64,000 nt of DNA from assembly GCF_000020605.1 (NCBI RefSeq), contig NC_012781.1, forward strand, positions 2,419,501-2,483,500, given 5' to 3'. Shown here one piece after another: positions 7,569-15,335 of the stretch. The notes beneath the pieces are model-generated. The model saw only the letters and a program-made list of their open reading frames with translations. It was not told where the DNA came from and ran no database searches. Position numbers and translations under genes: made by a program. Every line of letters begins with the position of its first letter. The stretch's first letter is position 1. This DNA is from Agathobacter rectalis ATCC 33656. Its GTDB lineage: Bacteria; Bacillota; Clostridia; Lachnospirales; Lachnospiraceae.

Positions 7569-8678
7569 CTAAGCCTCCCTCTCCTCACTCATCATGGCCT
7601 CATTCATCCTTATCTCATTGACAAAGGACTCGCCAAACGGCTCATTCACACCCTCTCTTTTAAATCTGCGAAGTATGACCTTTGGTATATCGTGAGTCAC
7701 TATCTGTCCGTCTGATACAAGCATAAACACATGATTGGTATAGTTTTCCCTGTAGAAAAAGCACACCTGATCTATGTATCTGTACACTACTCCGTCTTCA
7801 TTTCTTCTCTTGCGGATCAAAATTCCCACATCAAGTGCCTGATATATGTCATTCTCCATACGCTCTGCATCCACACGGCTCTCTAGCATATTGAGTATTC
7901 TGTCCGGTATATTGCGCACATCATCTGTGTGGAGTGTCGTCATGCCACGCACACCGGTGCTCCAGCTCTGCAGCAGATATTTTACCTCCTTTGAGCGTGC
8001 CTCTGAGAGCATAATCCACTTTGGATTCATTCTAAGACATGACTTGATAGCCTCAGAGTAGCCAAACACATCCTCACTCACCTTCATCTCTATACAGTCC
8101 TTGCCCGGATTTGTCTCGGCATAACGTATCTCAAGAGTATCCTCAATTGTAATCACGCGCTCATTCGCCGGTATAAACTGTGAAAAAAACTTCACGCACT
8201 CCGTCTTTCCGATGCCCGGCATCCCGCAAAAGGTGATATTCATCTTGGTCTTTACGCAGTTTATCAGTACAGCTAAAAGCTCCTCCGAGCAGAATTTCTC
8301 AGCAATTGCAGATTCTGCTGTCAGTCTGATAAGCGGCGGTGTCTTTCGTATGCTGATGCTCCTGCCCGACTTCGCAACCGATTCATGCAGTATCGTCACA
8401 CGAAGCTCGCTCGTCTCGGCCTCAAGCTCCGGATTTCTCTTATTGAACTGTCTGCTTACGACATTGGCGATGCGCTGTGTAAACTGCTCCACAAAAGCAG
8501 GTGTCATATACTGTGTGACAAACTGCTGATTGGCCCTGAAACGCTCATTAAATATATTTGTAAGCCATATTTCTTTGCCGTTATAATCTATATCCGTTAT
8601 CTCGTTGCTGGCTACAAAGCTCCAAAGCGGTCCAAAATATTCTTTTCCAAGCTCCATGTACCACCTCTTATTTGACAC
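7569..8678 (-). CDS. CpaF/TadA-type secretion ATPase, 369 aa
   Basis: This is a VirB11/CpaF-family ATPase that would power assembly of pilin-like subunits at the membrane. Walker A is CGMPGIGKTE at about residues 151-160, the Asp box is VITIEDTLE at 175-183, the Walker B region is WIMLSEARSKE at 221-231, and the His box is GMTTLHTDD at 245-253. At 369 residues it is shorter than many TadA proteins because it lacks a long N-terminal extension. It is preceded by the 57-aa pilin-like gene and followed directly by the membrane platform. The Walker B motif reads SEAR where CpaF proteins commonly have GEVR or GEIR. Confidence 0.85.
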   Translation of the reverse strand: MSNKRWYMELGKEYFGPLWSFVASNEITDIDYNGKEIWLTNIFNERFRANQQFVTQYMTPAFVEQFTQRIANVVSRQFNKRNPELEAETSELRVTILHESVAKSGRSISIRKTPPLIRLTAESAIAEKFCSEELLAVLINCVKTKMNITFCGMPGIGKTECVKFFSQFIPANERVITIEDTLEIRYAETNPGKDCIEMKVSEDVFGYSEAIKSCLRMNPKWIMLSEARSKEVKYLLQSWSTGVRGMTTLHTDDVRNIPDRILNMLESRVDAERMENDIYQALDVGILIRKRRNEDGVVYRYIDQVCFFYRENYTNHVFMLVSDGQIVTHDIPKVILRRFKREGVNEPFGESFVNEIRMNEAMMSEEREA

Positions 8679-8841
8679 TCATATTGGCATGATTTGAAAA
8701 GTTTATAATCAGATCACTAAATGTCTTTCCTACTATGCCTGTTGCATCAGAGCCTATAACCGCTGTTACAACGAGAATGATTGATAAAATAGCTACAACT
8801 GTTATGAGTATTCCGCCATATTCCTGAAAAATTTCCTTCAT
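8668..8841 (-). CDS. Small pilin-like protein, 57 aa, first gene of the Tad-like operon
   Basis: A 57-residue protein that starts MKEIFQEYGGILITVVAILS, has a single hydrophobic helix (about residues 10-30), and ends in a short polar tail (FSDLIINFSNHANMSVK). It is the first gene of the array and overlaps the start of the ATPase gene by 11 bases, so translation may be coupled. The N-terminal pattern is nearly the same as in the 48-aa protein at 5466-5612, which supports both as real genes. The tyrosine and glutamate just before the helix recall Flp-type pilins, but there is no long leader peptide. Confidence 0.7.
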   Translation of the reverse strand: MKEIFQEYGGILITVVAILSIILVVTAVIGSDATGIVGKTFSDLIINFSNHANMSVK

Positions 8842-8874
8842 AATATTTAAATCCTTTCTTCATCTAAGTCTAAA

Positions 8875-8904
8875 ATAATAGTGTTAAATAAAATCAAAAA
8901 TCAA
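8875..8904 (-). promoter_or_regulatory. Candidate promoter of the Tad-like operon
   Basis: On the minus strand TTGATT and TATTAT are separated by 18 bases, about 30 bases before the ATG of the first pilin-like gene. Farther upstream, at 8938-8953, a GTGGC-ATTTCG-GCCAC hairpin followed by a T-run could act as an attenuator if transcription starts earlier. Neither has been tested. Confidence 0.4.
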
Positions 8905-9012
8905 ATATATGAAACTAAAAAACAAGGAAAAAAATAGTGGCCGAAATGCCACAAAAAGAAACCTGCATAGAACATATGCAAGACACAATTTAAAAAGATA
9001 TTTATATCTTAC

Positions 9013-9046
9013 ACAAAAATCGGGATTTGTAAATACCAAATCCCGA
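9013..9046 (-). terminator. Rho-independent terminator downstream of the aminotransferase
   Basis: A perfect 10-bp inverted repeat (TCGGGATTTG at 9020-9029, CAAATCCCGA at 9037-9046) has a 7-base loop. On the minus strand it is followed by TTTTTGTGT. It separates the aminotransferase transcript from the Tad-like operon. The rest of the 8842-9216 gap holds the tandem repeats below and AT-rich sequence with no gene. Confidence 0.75.
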
Positions 9047-9128
9047 AAAAATGTGCACAAATATTCATTTAGTTTTTATACATATATCACATACTTATTT
9101 TAGATAAATATGCCAATCATAAATCTCC

Positions 9129-9213
9129 CCGTTAGGACATAACAGAGAATTGCACATCTATCCGTTAAGACATAACAGTGAATTGTACGTCTGTCCGTTA
9201 AGACATAACAGTG
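9129..9213. repeat. 33-bp tandem repeats (2.5 copies)
   Basis: The unit begins CCGTTAAGACATAACAGTGA and recurs at 9129, 9162 and 9195 with an exact period of 33 bases; the third copy is cut short at the aminotransferase stop codon. The first copy has a few substitutions (TTAGG for TTAAG, AGAGA for AGTGA). It encodes nothing obvious. Copy number may vary among strains, as in minisatellites. Confidence 0.9.
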
Positions 9214-9216
9214 ATT

Positions 9217-10500
9217 TTATGCCTCGAGCAGCTTATTTACGCTGACAAGACGTGTGACAATAACAAACACCTCTGCAGCCTTTTTCAGCTCATCAAGTGA
9301 TGGATATGTCGGAGCAATTCTTATCACGCTGTCATCCGGATCCTTCTTGTAAGGGAAAGGAGAGCCTGCACCTGTCATTGTGACACCAGCTTCCTTGCAC
9401 TTTGCAACGATTTCCTTTGCACAGCCTGAAAGAGCCTCAAATCCGAAGAAGTATCCACCAAGCGGCTTAACCCATGTTCCGATGCCTCTTGAAGCAATTT
9501 CATCTGTGAGGATATTCTCAACCAGCTCGAATTTAGGTCTGATAAGAGCTGCATGCTTTGCCATATGAGCCTTGATACCATCTACATCCTTAAAGAATCT
9601 CGCATGACGAAGCTGATTAATCTTGTCGTGTCCGATTGTCTGTATAGTAAGGCGCTTCTTGATATCCTCACGGTTTTTCTCAGATGTGCATATACCTGCC
9701 ACGCCTGCACCAGGGAATGTCACCTTACTTGTTGAGCAGAACTCAAATACCATATCAGGGTTTCCCTCTTTCTCGCAGAGCTCAAGGATATTTGGAATCT
9801 CTGCCTGCTTATCATCATAGAGATGATGAACTGTGTATGCATTGTCCCAGAAGATTCTAAAATCATCTGCTGCAGGCTTAAGCTTTGCAAAGCGCTCAAC
9901 TGTCTCATCAGAGTATACAACACCCTGTGGGTTAGAGTATTTTGGAACACACCAGATTCCCTTTACAGAGGCATCGTTATTGACATATTTCTCAACCATA
10001 TCCATGTCAGGACCATCCTCAGTCATAGGGATGTTTATCATCTCAACTCCAAACTCCTCTGTGATTGCAAAGTGCCTGTCATAGCCCGGTACAGGACAGA
10101 GGAACTTCACCTTGTCAAGCTTGCACCATGGTGTATTGCCGCAAAGACCAAAGATAAATGCACGTGCAACCTGATCATACATGATATTGAGACTTGAGTT
10201 TCCATATACTATAGCCTGCTCAGGCTTTGCTCCTACCATGCCTGCGATAAGGGCCTTTGCCTCAGGAATTCCGTCCAGACATGCATAGTTTCTCACATCA
10301 AGTCCTGATTCACTTTTCATATCACTGTCTGATTTCAAGACATCGAGCATAGGGAGTGAGAGGTCAAGCTGGTCTGCTCCCGGCTTTCCACGCGACATGT
10401 CAAGGCTTAAGCCAAGATTCTTAATCTTCTCGTACTCAGCCTCAAGTGCTGTCTTTTCCTGCATTAACTCGTCCTTTGTCATTTCTGTATACTTTTTCAT
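9217..10500 (-). CDS. Aspartate aminotransferase-like PLP enzyme, MocR-like subgroup (427 aa)
   Basis: A fold-type I PLP-dependent aminotransferase of the Asp_aminotransf (subgroup 1c) type, predicted to transfer the amino group between aspartate and 2-oxoglutarate in the cytoplasm. Supporting motifs are the substrate-binding DMSRGKPG near the start (residues 34-41), the PLP-contacting FWDNAY at 217-222, and the Schiff-base lysine in CSTSKVTFPGAGV (Lys259). The length fits the family. A good ribosome-binding site (AGGAGGATC) precedes the ATG. The gene lies downstream of rarA on the same strand with an 83-base gap, and a terminator and 33-bp repeats follow it. Confidence 0.85.
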   Translation of the reverse strand: MKKYTEMTKDELMQEKTALEAEYEKIKNLGLSLDMSRGKPGADQLDLSLPMLDVLKSDSDMKSESGLDVRNYACLDGIPEAKALIAGMVGAKPEQAIVYGNSSLNIMYDQVARAFIFGLCGNTPWCKLDKVKFLCPVPGYDRHFAITEEFGVEMINIPMTEDGPDMDMVEKYVNNDASVKGIWCVPKYSNPQGVVYSDETVERFAKLKPAADDFRIFWDNAYTVHHLYDDKQAEIPNILELCEKEGNPDMVFEFCSTSKVTFPGAGVAGICTSEKNREDIKKRLTIQTIGHDKINQLRHARFFKDVDGIKAHMAKHAALIRPKFELVENILTDEIASRGIGTWVKPLGGYFFGFEALSGCAKEIVAKCKEAGVTMTGAGSPFPYKKDPDDSVIRIAPTYPSLDELKKAAEVFVIVTRLVSVNKLLEA

Positions 10501-10583
10501 TTAAAGATCCTCCTGGTCTGATTTTTTAAATATTTATGTTATTATCAACTATTTGCAATTATTCAAGCTTCATCTATGCACTT

Positions 10584-11912
10584 TCATGTATCACAGTCTC
10601 TGTGAAGCTCATCCATGTGTGCTTTTATCTTTGCCTCATAGCCTATATCCGTAAGTTTGTAAAACACTCTGTCTGTAAGGCCATCCGGCAGATACTGCTG
10701 CTTCACATAGTGATTTGGATAGTCGTGTGCGTATTTGTACCCGACTCCGTGCCCGAGCTTTTCTGCCGCACCGTAATGGGCATCCTGCAGATGTGCCGGA
10801 ACAGCCGGTGTCTTAGTCTGCTTCACGCAGCTCATTGCTGCCGATATCGCATTATATGATGCATTGCTCTTTGGCGCGCATGCCATGTATGTGACAGCCT
10901 GTGACAGAATAATCTGTGCCTCCGGCATTCCAACGCGCTCGACCTCTGCCGCCGCCGATGCCGCTACAACCATAGCCATCGGGTCTGCATTGCCTATATC
11001 CTCCGATGCAAGTATCATGATTCGTCTTGCGATAAATTTCACATCTTCTCCGGCATAAAGCATCCTCGCCAGATAATAGACCGCCGCATCCGGGTCTGAG
11101 CCGCGCATGCTCTTTATAAAAGCAGAGATGGTATCGTAATGGTTATCCCCCTTCTTATCATAGGAGATAACTCTTTTTTGTATACATTCGCTCGCCACAT
11201 CGATAGTGATATGAATGATGCCATCGTCTGACCTGTCCGTGGTCAGTACACCAAGCTCTATCGCTGTGAGCGCCGCTCTCGCATCTCCGTTTGACACATC
11301 TGCAAGGAAATCAAGTGCATCATCATCTATCTGTGCATTGTATGCACCCATGCCCTTTTCTGTGTCAGTCAGTGCTCTCTTAAGAAGTACCTTTATATCA
11401 TCCGTTGACAGCTTTTTAAGCTCAAAAATAACTGAGCGTGAAAGCAAAGCACCGTTTACCTCAAAGTAAGGATTCTCAGTGGTAGCTCCTATCAGAATAA
11501 TGGTGCCATCCTCCACAAACGGAAGCAGATAATCCTGCTGCCCCTTGTTGAAGCGATGTATCTCGTCGATAAAAAGTATCGTCTTCTTCTGATACATTCC
11601 CTGATTATTCTTCGCCTGCTCCACGACCTCTTCCATGTCCTTCTTGCCTGCAGAGGTTGCATTAATCTGCATAAACTCAGCACTGGTAGTGTGGGCTATG
11701 ACCTTTGCCAAAGTAGTCTTTCCGGTGCCCGGCGGCCCGTAAAAGATGATGGAGCTGAGCTTATCGGCTTTAATCGCACGATACAAAAGCTTGTCCTTCC
11801 CAACTATGTGCTGCTGCCCGACCACCTCATCAAGTGTTGTCGGACGCATCCTAGAAGCTAAGGGACCGCTTGTCTCCTTATTCTGTTCTCTCATGTAATC
11901 AAATAAATCCAT
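10584..11912 (-). CDS. rarA: Replication-associated recombination protein A (MgsA/RarA family AAA ATPase)
   Basis: The 442-residue protein is a clamp-loader-like AAA+ ATPase that acts at stalled replication forks. It starts MDLFDYMREQNKETSGPLAS with the typical RMRPTTLDEVVGQ segment, has Walker A GPPGTGKTT at residues 59-67, Walker B ILFIDEIHRF, and the sensor region ATTENPYFEVNGALLSR. The C-terminal part includes the GSDPDAAVYYLARML and ASEDIGNADP motifs characteristic of RarA/WRNIP1. Length is normal. It is monocistronic or leads into the aminotransferase gene. Confidence 0.93.
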   Translation of the reverse strand: MDLFDYMREQNKETSGPLASRMRPTTLDEVVGQQHIVGKDKLLYRAIKADKLSSIIFYGPPGTGKTTLAKVIAHTTSAEFMQINATSAGKKDMEEVVEQAKNNQGMYQKKTILFIDEIHRFNKGQQDYLLPFVEDGTIILIGATTENPYFEVNGALLSRSVIFELKKLSTDDIKVLLKRALTDTEKGMGAYNAQIDDDALDFLADVSNGDARAALTAIELGVLTTDRSDDGIIHITIDVASECIQKRVISYDKKGDNHYDTISAFIKSMRGSDPDAAVYYLARMLYAGEDVKFIARRIMILASEDIGNADPMAMVVAASAAAEVERVGMPEAQIILSQAVTYMACAPKSNASYNAISAAMSCVKQTKTPAVPAHLQDAHYGAAEKLGHGVGYKYAHDYPNHYVKQQYLPDGLTDRVFYKLTDIGYEAKIKAHMDELHRDCDT

Positions 11913-12038
11913 ATCATCCCCGCCTGAAATGCATATTTGATATATCTGTTATATCATTTTGCAATTTCTTTTAGCAAAAAATTCATTTTGCATTGATATA
12001 ATCGGCAATTACGTGTTTTATAAGTGCTAATTATGCAT

Positions 12039-12096
12039 AAAAAAGTGGTGCAAAATTCATTTCCTTATAATAAGATACATGAATTTGCACCACTTT
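12039..12096 (-). terminator. Long-stem rho-independent terminator after the xylulokinase gene
   Basis: On the minus strand AAAGTGGTGCAAATTCAT pairs with ATGAATTTTGCACCACTTT over about 18 bp with one bulge and an 18-base AT-rich loop, followed by TTTTTT. It lies in the 215-base gap between the xylulokinase stop and the rarA start. The remaining gap is AT-rich and holds no gene. Confidence 0.85.
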
Positions 12097-12127
12097 ACAA
12101 CACCAAATTTAATTTTCTACGAAATGA

Positions 12128-13594
12128 CTAATATTTGCCCTTTAATGCAGGATAAAACTGCTTAAATTTTGCATAGCCCTTCTCATATTTTTCGACAAGC
12201 TGTGGACTTGGCATGGTTGTATCCTTCTTTCTCACAATAGCCGCTGCCGCAGCCTCCACATTTTCAAAGCAGCCGTTTGCAACTGCAGCCAGTATTGCAC
12301 CGCCGTATGCCGGTCCTTCCTCGACCTCTACCGTGTCAACCTGCATATTCATGACGTTTGCAACTATCTTTCTCCAAAGCACACTTTTTGCACCGCCACC
12401 ACAGATTGTTGTGCTTTTTGGTGCCACACCAAGGCTCTTTGCCACCTCAAGTGAATCTCGAAGACCATATGCCACACCCTCAAACACAGCCTGCAGCATG
12501 TCGGCTCTGTCAGTATCCATGCTCATCCCAATAAACGCTGCCCTTGCAGACGGATCATTGTGCGGAGAGCGCTCTCCCATCAGATAAGGCAGAAAATACA
12601 CATGATTCTCACCAAGTCTGCCATCCTCCTCAAGAGGCTTCTGCTCATTCACAAAGTCATCGGAATGAAGGATATCCTTCATCCACCAGTTGTTGCAGCT
12701 TGCAGCCGAGAGCATGCAGCCCATCAGATGATAGCCGCCGTCAGCATGATCAAACGAATGAAGCGCATTGTGCGAATCCACTCTGAACTCATCACTTGTA
12801 ATAAAAAGTGTGCCGCTTGTTCCAAGAGAGAGGTTACACTTTCCGGCTCCGACTGTACCTGTGCCTATAGCTGCAGCCGCATTATCTCCTGCCCCGGCTG
12901 CAACTATGCAGTCTTTAGGAAAGCCAAGCTCACATGCCACATCAGCTTTCAGAGTGCCTGTCTTTTCACTGCTCTCATAAAGCCCAGGAAGCCACTCCTC
13001 TCTTACATCGCATATGTCAAGCATCTCCTTTGACCAGCACTTATTTTTGACATCCAGAAGAAGCATTCCCGATGCATCAGAATAATCGGTACTAAATACA
13101 CCTGTCATGCGGTATGCAATATAATCCTTTGGCAGCATAAGCTTTTTTATTCTGGCAAAGTTTTCCGGTTCATTTGCTTTTAGCCATAAAATCTTTGGCG
13201 CTGTAAATCCGGCAAACGCTATATTTCCGGTGAGCTCAGACAGCTTTTCTTTTCCTATTACATTATTTAAATAGTCTGTCTCCTTCTGTGTTCTTCCGTC
13301 ATTCCAAAGTATAGCAGGTCTTATTACATTGTCGTTTTCATCCAATACGACAAGTCCATGCATCTGACCTCCGAAGCTGATTCCCGCAACAGCGCTCCTG
13401 TCAAAATCTTTAGTCAGCTCTATAAGCCCAGCCACGGTCTGCTCCCACCAGTCACATGGATTCTGCTCTGACCAGCCCGGCTTTGGAAAGCTGATTGGAT
13501 ACTCCTTTGAGACTATATTTAATACCTTTCCGCTCTCATCCATGAGCAGAAGCTTTACTGCACTTGTGCCTAAATCCACACCTATATATAGCAT
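12128..13594 (-). CDS. xylB: Xylulokinase-like FGGY kinase, 488 aa
   Basis: A sugar kinase of the FGGY family that phosphorylates a ketopentose, most likely D-xylulose, with ATP. It starts with the ATP-binding GVDLGTSAVKLLLMDESG, has the substrate-binding SFGGQMHGLVVLD segment (MHG is the usual xylulokinase motif), AGAGDNAAAAIGTGTVGAG in the second domain, and GGGAKSVLWRKIVANVM near the C-terminus. Length is typical. The partner isomerase gene lies 58 bases upstream on the same strand. Because that isomerase is of the fucose/arabinose type rather than XylA, the true substrate could be another ketopentose such as ribulose. Confidence 0.85.
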   Translation of the reverse strand: MLYIGVDLGTSAVKLLLMDESGKVLNIVSKEYPISFPKPGWSEQNPCDWWEQTVAGLIELTKDFDRSAVAGISFGGQMHGLVVLDENDNVIRPAILWNDGRTQKETDYLNNVIGKEKLSELTGNIAFAGFTAPKILWLKANEPENFARIKKLMLPKDYIAYRMTGVFSTDYSDASGMLLLDVKNKCWSKEMLDICDVREEWLPGLYESSEKTGTLKADVACELGFPKDCIVAAGAGDNAAAAIGTGTVGAGKCNLSLGTSGTLFITSDEFRVDSHNALHSFDHADGGYHLMGCMLSAASCNNWWMKDILHSDDFVNEQKPLEEDGRLGENHVYFLPYLMGERSPHNDPSARAAFIGMSMDTDRADMLQAVFEGVAYGLRDSLEVAKSLGVAPKSTTICGGGAKSVLWRKIVANVMNMQVDTVEVEEGPAYGGAILAAVANGCFENVEAAAAAIVRKKDTTMPSPQLVEKYEKGYAKFKQFYPALKGKY

Positions 13595-13652
13595 ATCTAT
13601 TCTCCATTCACGTAATATGTTTACATCAGATAACGTAACTATTCAGACCCCA

Positions 13653-15137
13653 CTAACAGAAAGGATTTTCTGTCTTGTATGGCAGTGATGCCGGCTGGTT
13701 GTAGTTAATATCCTCAACTGGCACGCCAATATATTTAAATACCTCAAAAAGGGCTTTTCCGTAATGACCGAAAGCTACAGCTCCGTGATGAGGATAATTC
13801 TTCTCAATAAGCACATGACGGTAGAAACGTCCCATCTCCTTTATCGCAAACACTCCGATACTGCCGAATGAACGTGTTGCAACAGGAAGCACCTCACCCT
13901 GAGCCACATAAGCGCGAATCTTACAGTCTGCTGTAGACTGGAGACGGTAAAATGTAATATCTCCCGGCACTATATCTCCCTCGAGAGTTCCGTTTGTCAC
14001 CTCTATAGGAAGGCTTCTTGCCATAATCATCTGATACTTCATCTGTGGGTTGCAAACCTTGCTTGAACAGGTGTTTCCACAATGGAAGCCCATAAATGTA
14101 TCTGTATGCTTGTAGTCAAATCTGCCCTCGATTGACTCCTTGTACATATCCTTCGGCACTGAGTTGTTGATGTCGAGAAGTGTTACTGCATCCTCGCTGA
14201 CGCAGGTTCCGATAAACTCACTGAGCACTCCATAGATGTCAACCTCGCATGAAACCGGGATACCTCTTCCTGTAAGACGGCTGTTTACATAGCATGGTAC
14301 AAATCCAAACTGTGTCTGGAAGGCAGGCCAGCATTTTCCTGCGATTGCCACATACTTTCTGTAGCCCTTATGCTCATCAACCCAGTCTAAAAGTGTGAGT
14401 TCATACTGTGCAAGCTTCTCAAGAATCTCAGGCTTTTTGTTGCCCTCGCCAAGCTCCTTTTCCATATCCTTTACCACATCCGGTATTCTCTCATCACCAG
14501 CATGCTTGTTAAATGCCTCAAACAAATCAAGCTCTGAATTTTCCTCAATCTCAACACCCACGTTGTAGAGCTGCTTGATTGGTGCATTGCATGCAAGGAA
14601 ATTGAGTGGTCTTGGTCCGAATGAAATAATCTTAAGATTATTAAGTCCGTATATAGCCCTTGCTATTGGCAGGAATTCATGTATCATATCTGCGCAGTCA
14701 TCTGCATCGCCCACAGGATACTCCGGAATATACGCTCCTATATTTCTGAGTGCCAGATTGTAGCTTGCGTTTAACATACCACAGTATGCATCTCCACGTC
14801 CCTGAATTAAGTTCTCCTGTGTCTCCTCTGCTGCTGCAACAAACATCTTTGGTCCGTCAAAGTGCTTTGCAAGAAGAGTCTCTGAAATCTCCGGTCCAAA
14901 GTTTCCAAGGTAAACGCAAAGTGCATTGCAGCCTGCTGCCTTTATGTCCTCAAGTGCCTGTACCATATGTATTTCGCTCTCCACGATACATACAGGACAC
15001 TCGTATATGTCTGCTGCATCATATTTTGCAGCGTATGCATCGACAAGTGCTTTTCTTCTGTTTACTGACAGACTTTCCGGAAAACAGTCACGGCTTACCG
15101 CAACTATACCGATTTTCATTTTTGGAATATTGTTCAT
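13653..15137 (-). CDS. L-fucose/L-arabinose isomerase family protein, 494 aa
   Basis: The protein is a metal-dependent aldose-ketose isomerase of the fucose/arabinose isomerase superfamily, predicted to feed a ketose to the downstream kinase. Visible signatures are the N-terminal Rossmann-like domain (KIGIVAVSRDCFPESL), a LGNFGPEISETLLAK loop, a central AGKCWPAFQTQFGF segment, a CEVDIYGVLSEFIG glutamate site, and GFHCGNTCSSK and ENYPHHGAVAFGHYGKAL-type C-terminal motifs with histidines that could hold the metal. It differs clearly from the sulfoquinovose isomerase paralogue at 43475. The natural substrate cannot be read from sequence. It is the first gene of an operon divergent from a LacI-type regulator. 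Confidence 0.75.
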   Translation of the reverse strand: MNNIPKMKIGIVAVSRDCFPESLSVNRRKALVDAYAAKYDAADIYECPVCIVESEIHMVQALEDIKAAGCNALCVYLGNFGPEISETLLAKHFDGPKMFVAAAEETQENLIQGRGDAYCGMLNASYNLALRNIGAYIPEYPVGDADDCADMIHEFLPIARAIYGLNNLKIISFGPRPLNFLACNAPIKQLYNVGVEIEENSELDLFEAFNKHAGDERIPDVVKDMEKELGEGNKKPEILEKLAQYELTLLDWVDEHKGYRKYVAIAGKCWPAFQTQFGFVPCYVNSRLTGRGIPVSCEVDIYGVLSEFIGTCVSEDAVTLLDINNSVPKDMYKESIEGRFDYKHTDTFMGFHCGNTCSSKVCNPQMKYQMIMARSLPIEVTNGTLEGDIVPGDITFYRLQSTADCKIRAYVAQGEVLPVATRSFGSIGVFAIKEMGRFYRHVLIEKNYPHHGAVAFGHYGKALFEVFKYIGVPVEDINYNQPASLPYKTENPFC

Positions 15138-15227
15138 AGTGTAAATCTCCTTCTCTCATATGCCCCATCGGACAGATTAATTGTTCTTATGTGCTAAGTA
15201 TATATCCGGTTTAACTTAATTGATACC

Positions 15228-15279
15228 TATAATTTAGTAAATTTAGTGTATTTTTCAACTTAATTTACTAAATTATAAT
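15228..15279. promoter_or_regulatory. Paired operators between isomerase operon and LacI gene
   Basis: Two 13-bp near-palindromes, AATTTAGTAAATT (15231-15243) and AATTTACTAAATT (15262-15274), lie 31 bp apart centre to centre and together form a 16-bp perfect inverted repeat. The second overlaps a TATAAT (15274-15279) that fits as the regulator's -10 box. This is the arrangement expected for an autoregulated LacI-family protein that also represses the divergent isomerase-kinase operon. Confidence 0.65.
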
Positions 15280-15335
15280 GTTAATACTATATTGTCATGT
15301 TATAATGAGACAAATAAAACATAAGGAGCCATGCC

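Noticed and set aside
8909-9103. 64-aa plus-strand frame between the pilin operon and the aminotransferase
   Set aside because: It runs through the terminator stem at 9020-9046, is Lys/Asn/Tyr rich in the way AT-rich noncoding DNA is, and has no partner or clear ribosome-binding site.
9129-9213. CRISPR-like reading of the 33-bp repeats
   Set aside because: Units are contiguous with no unique spacers and no cas genes are nearby; they are a simple tandem repeat.
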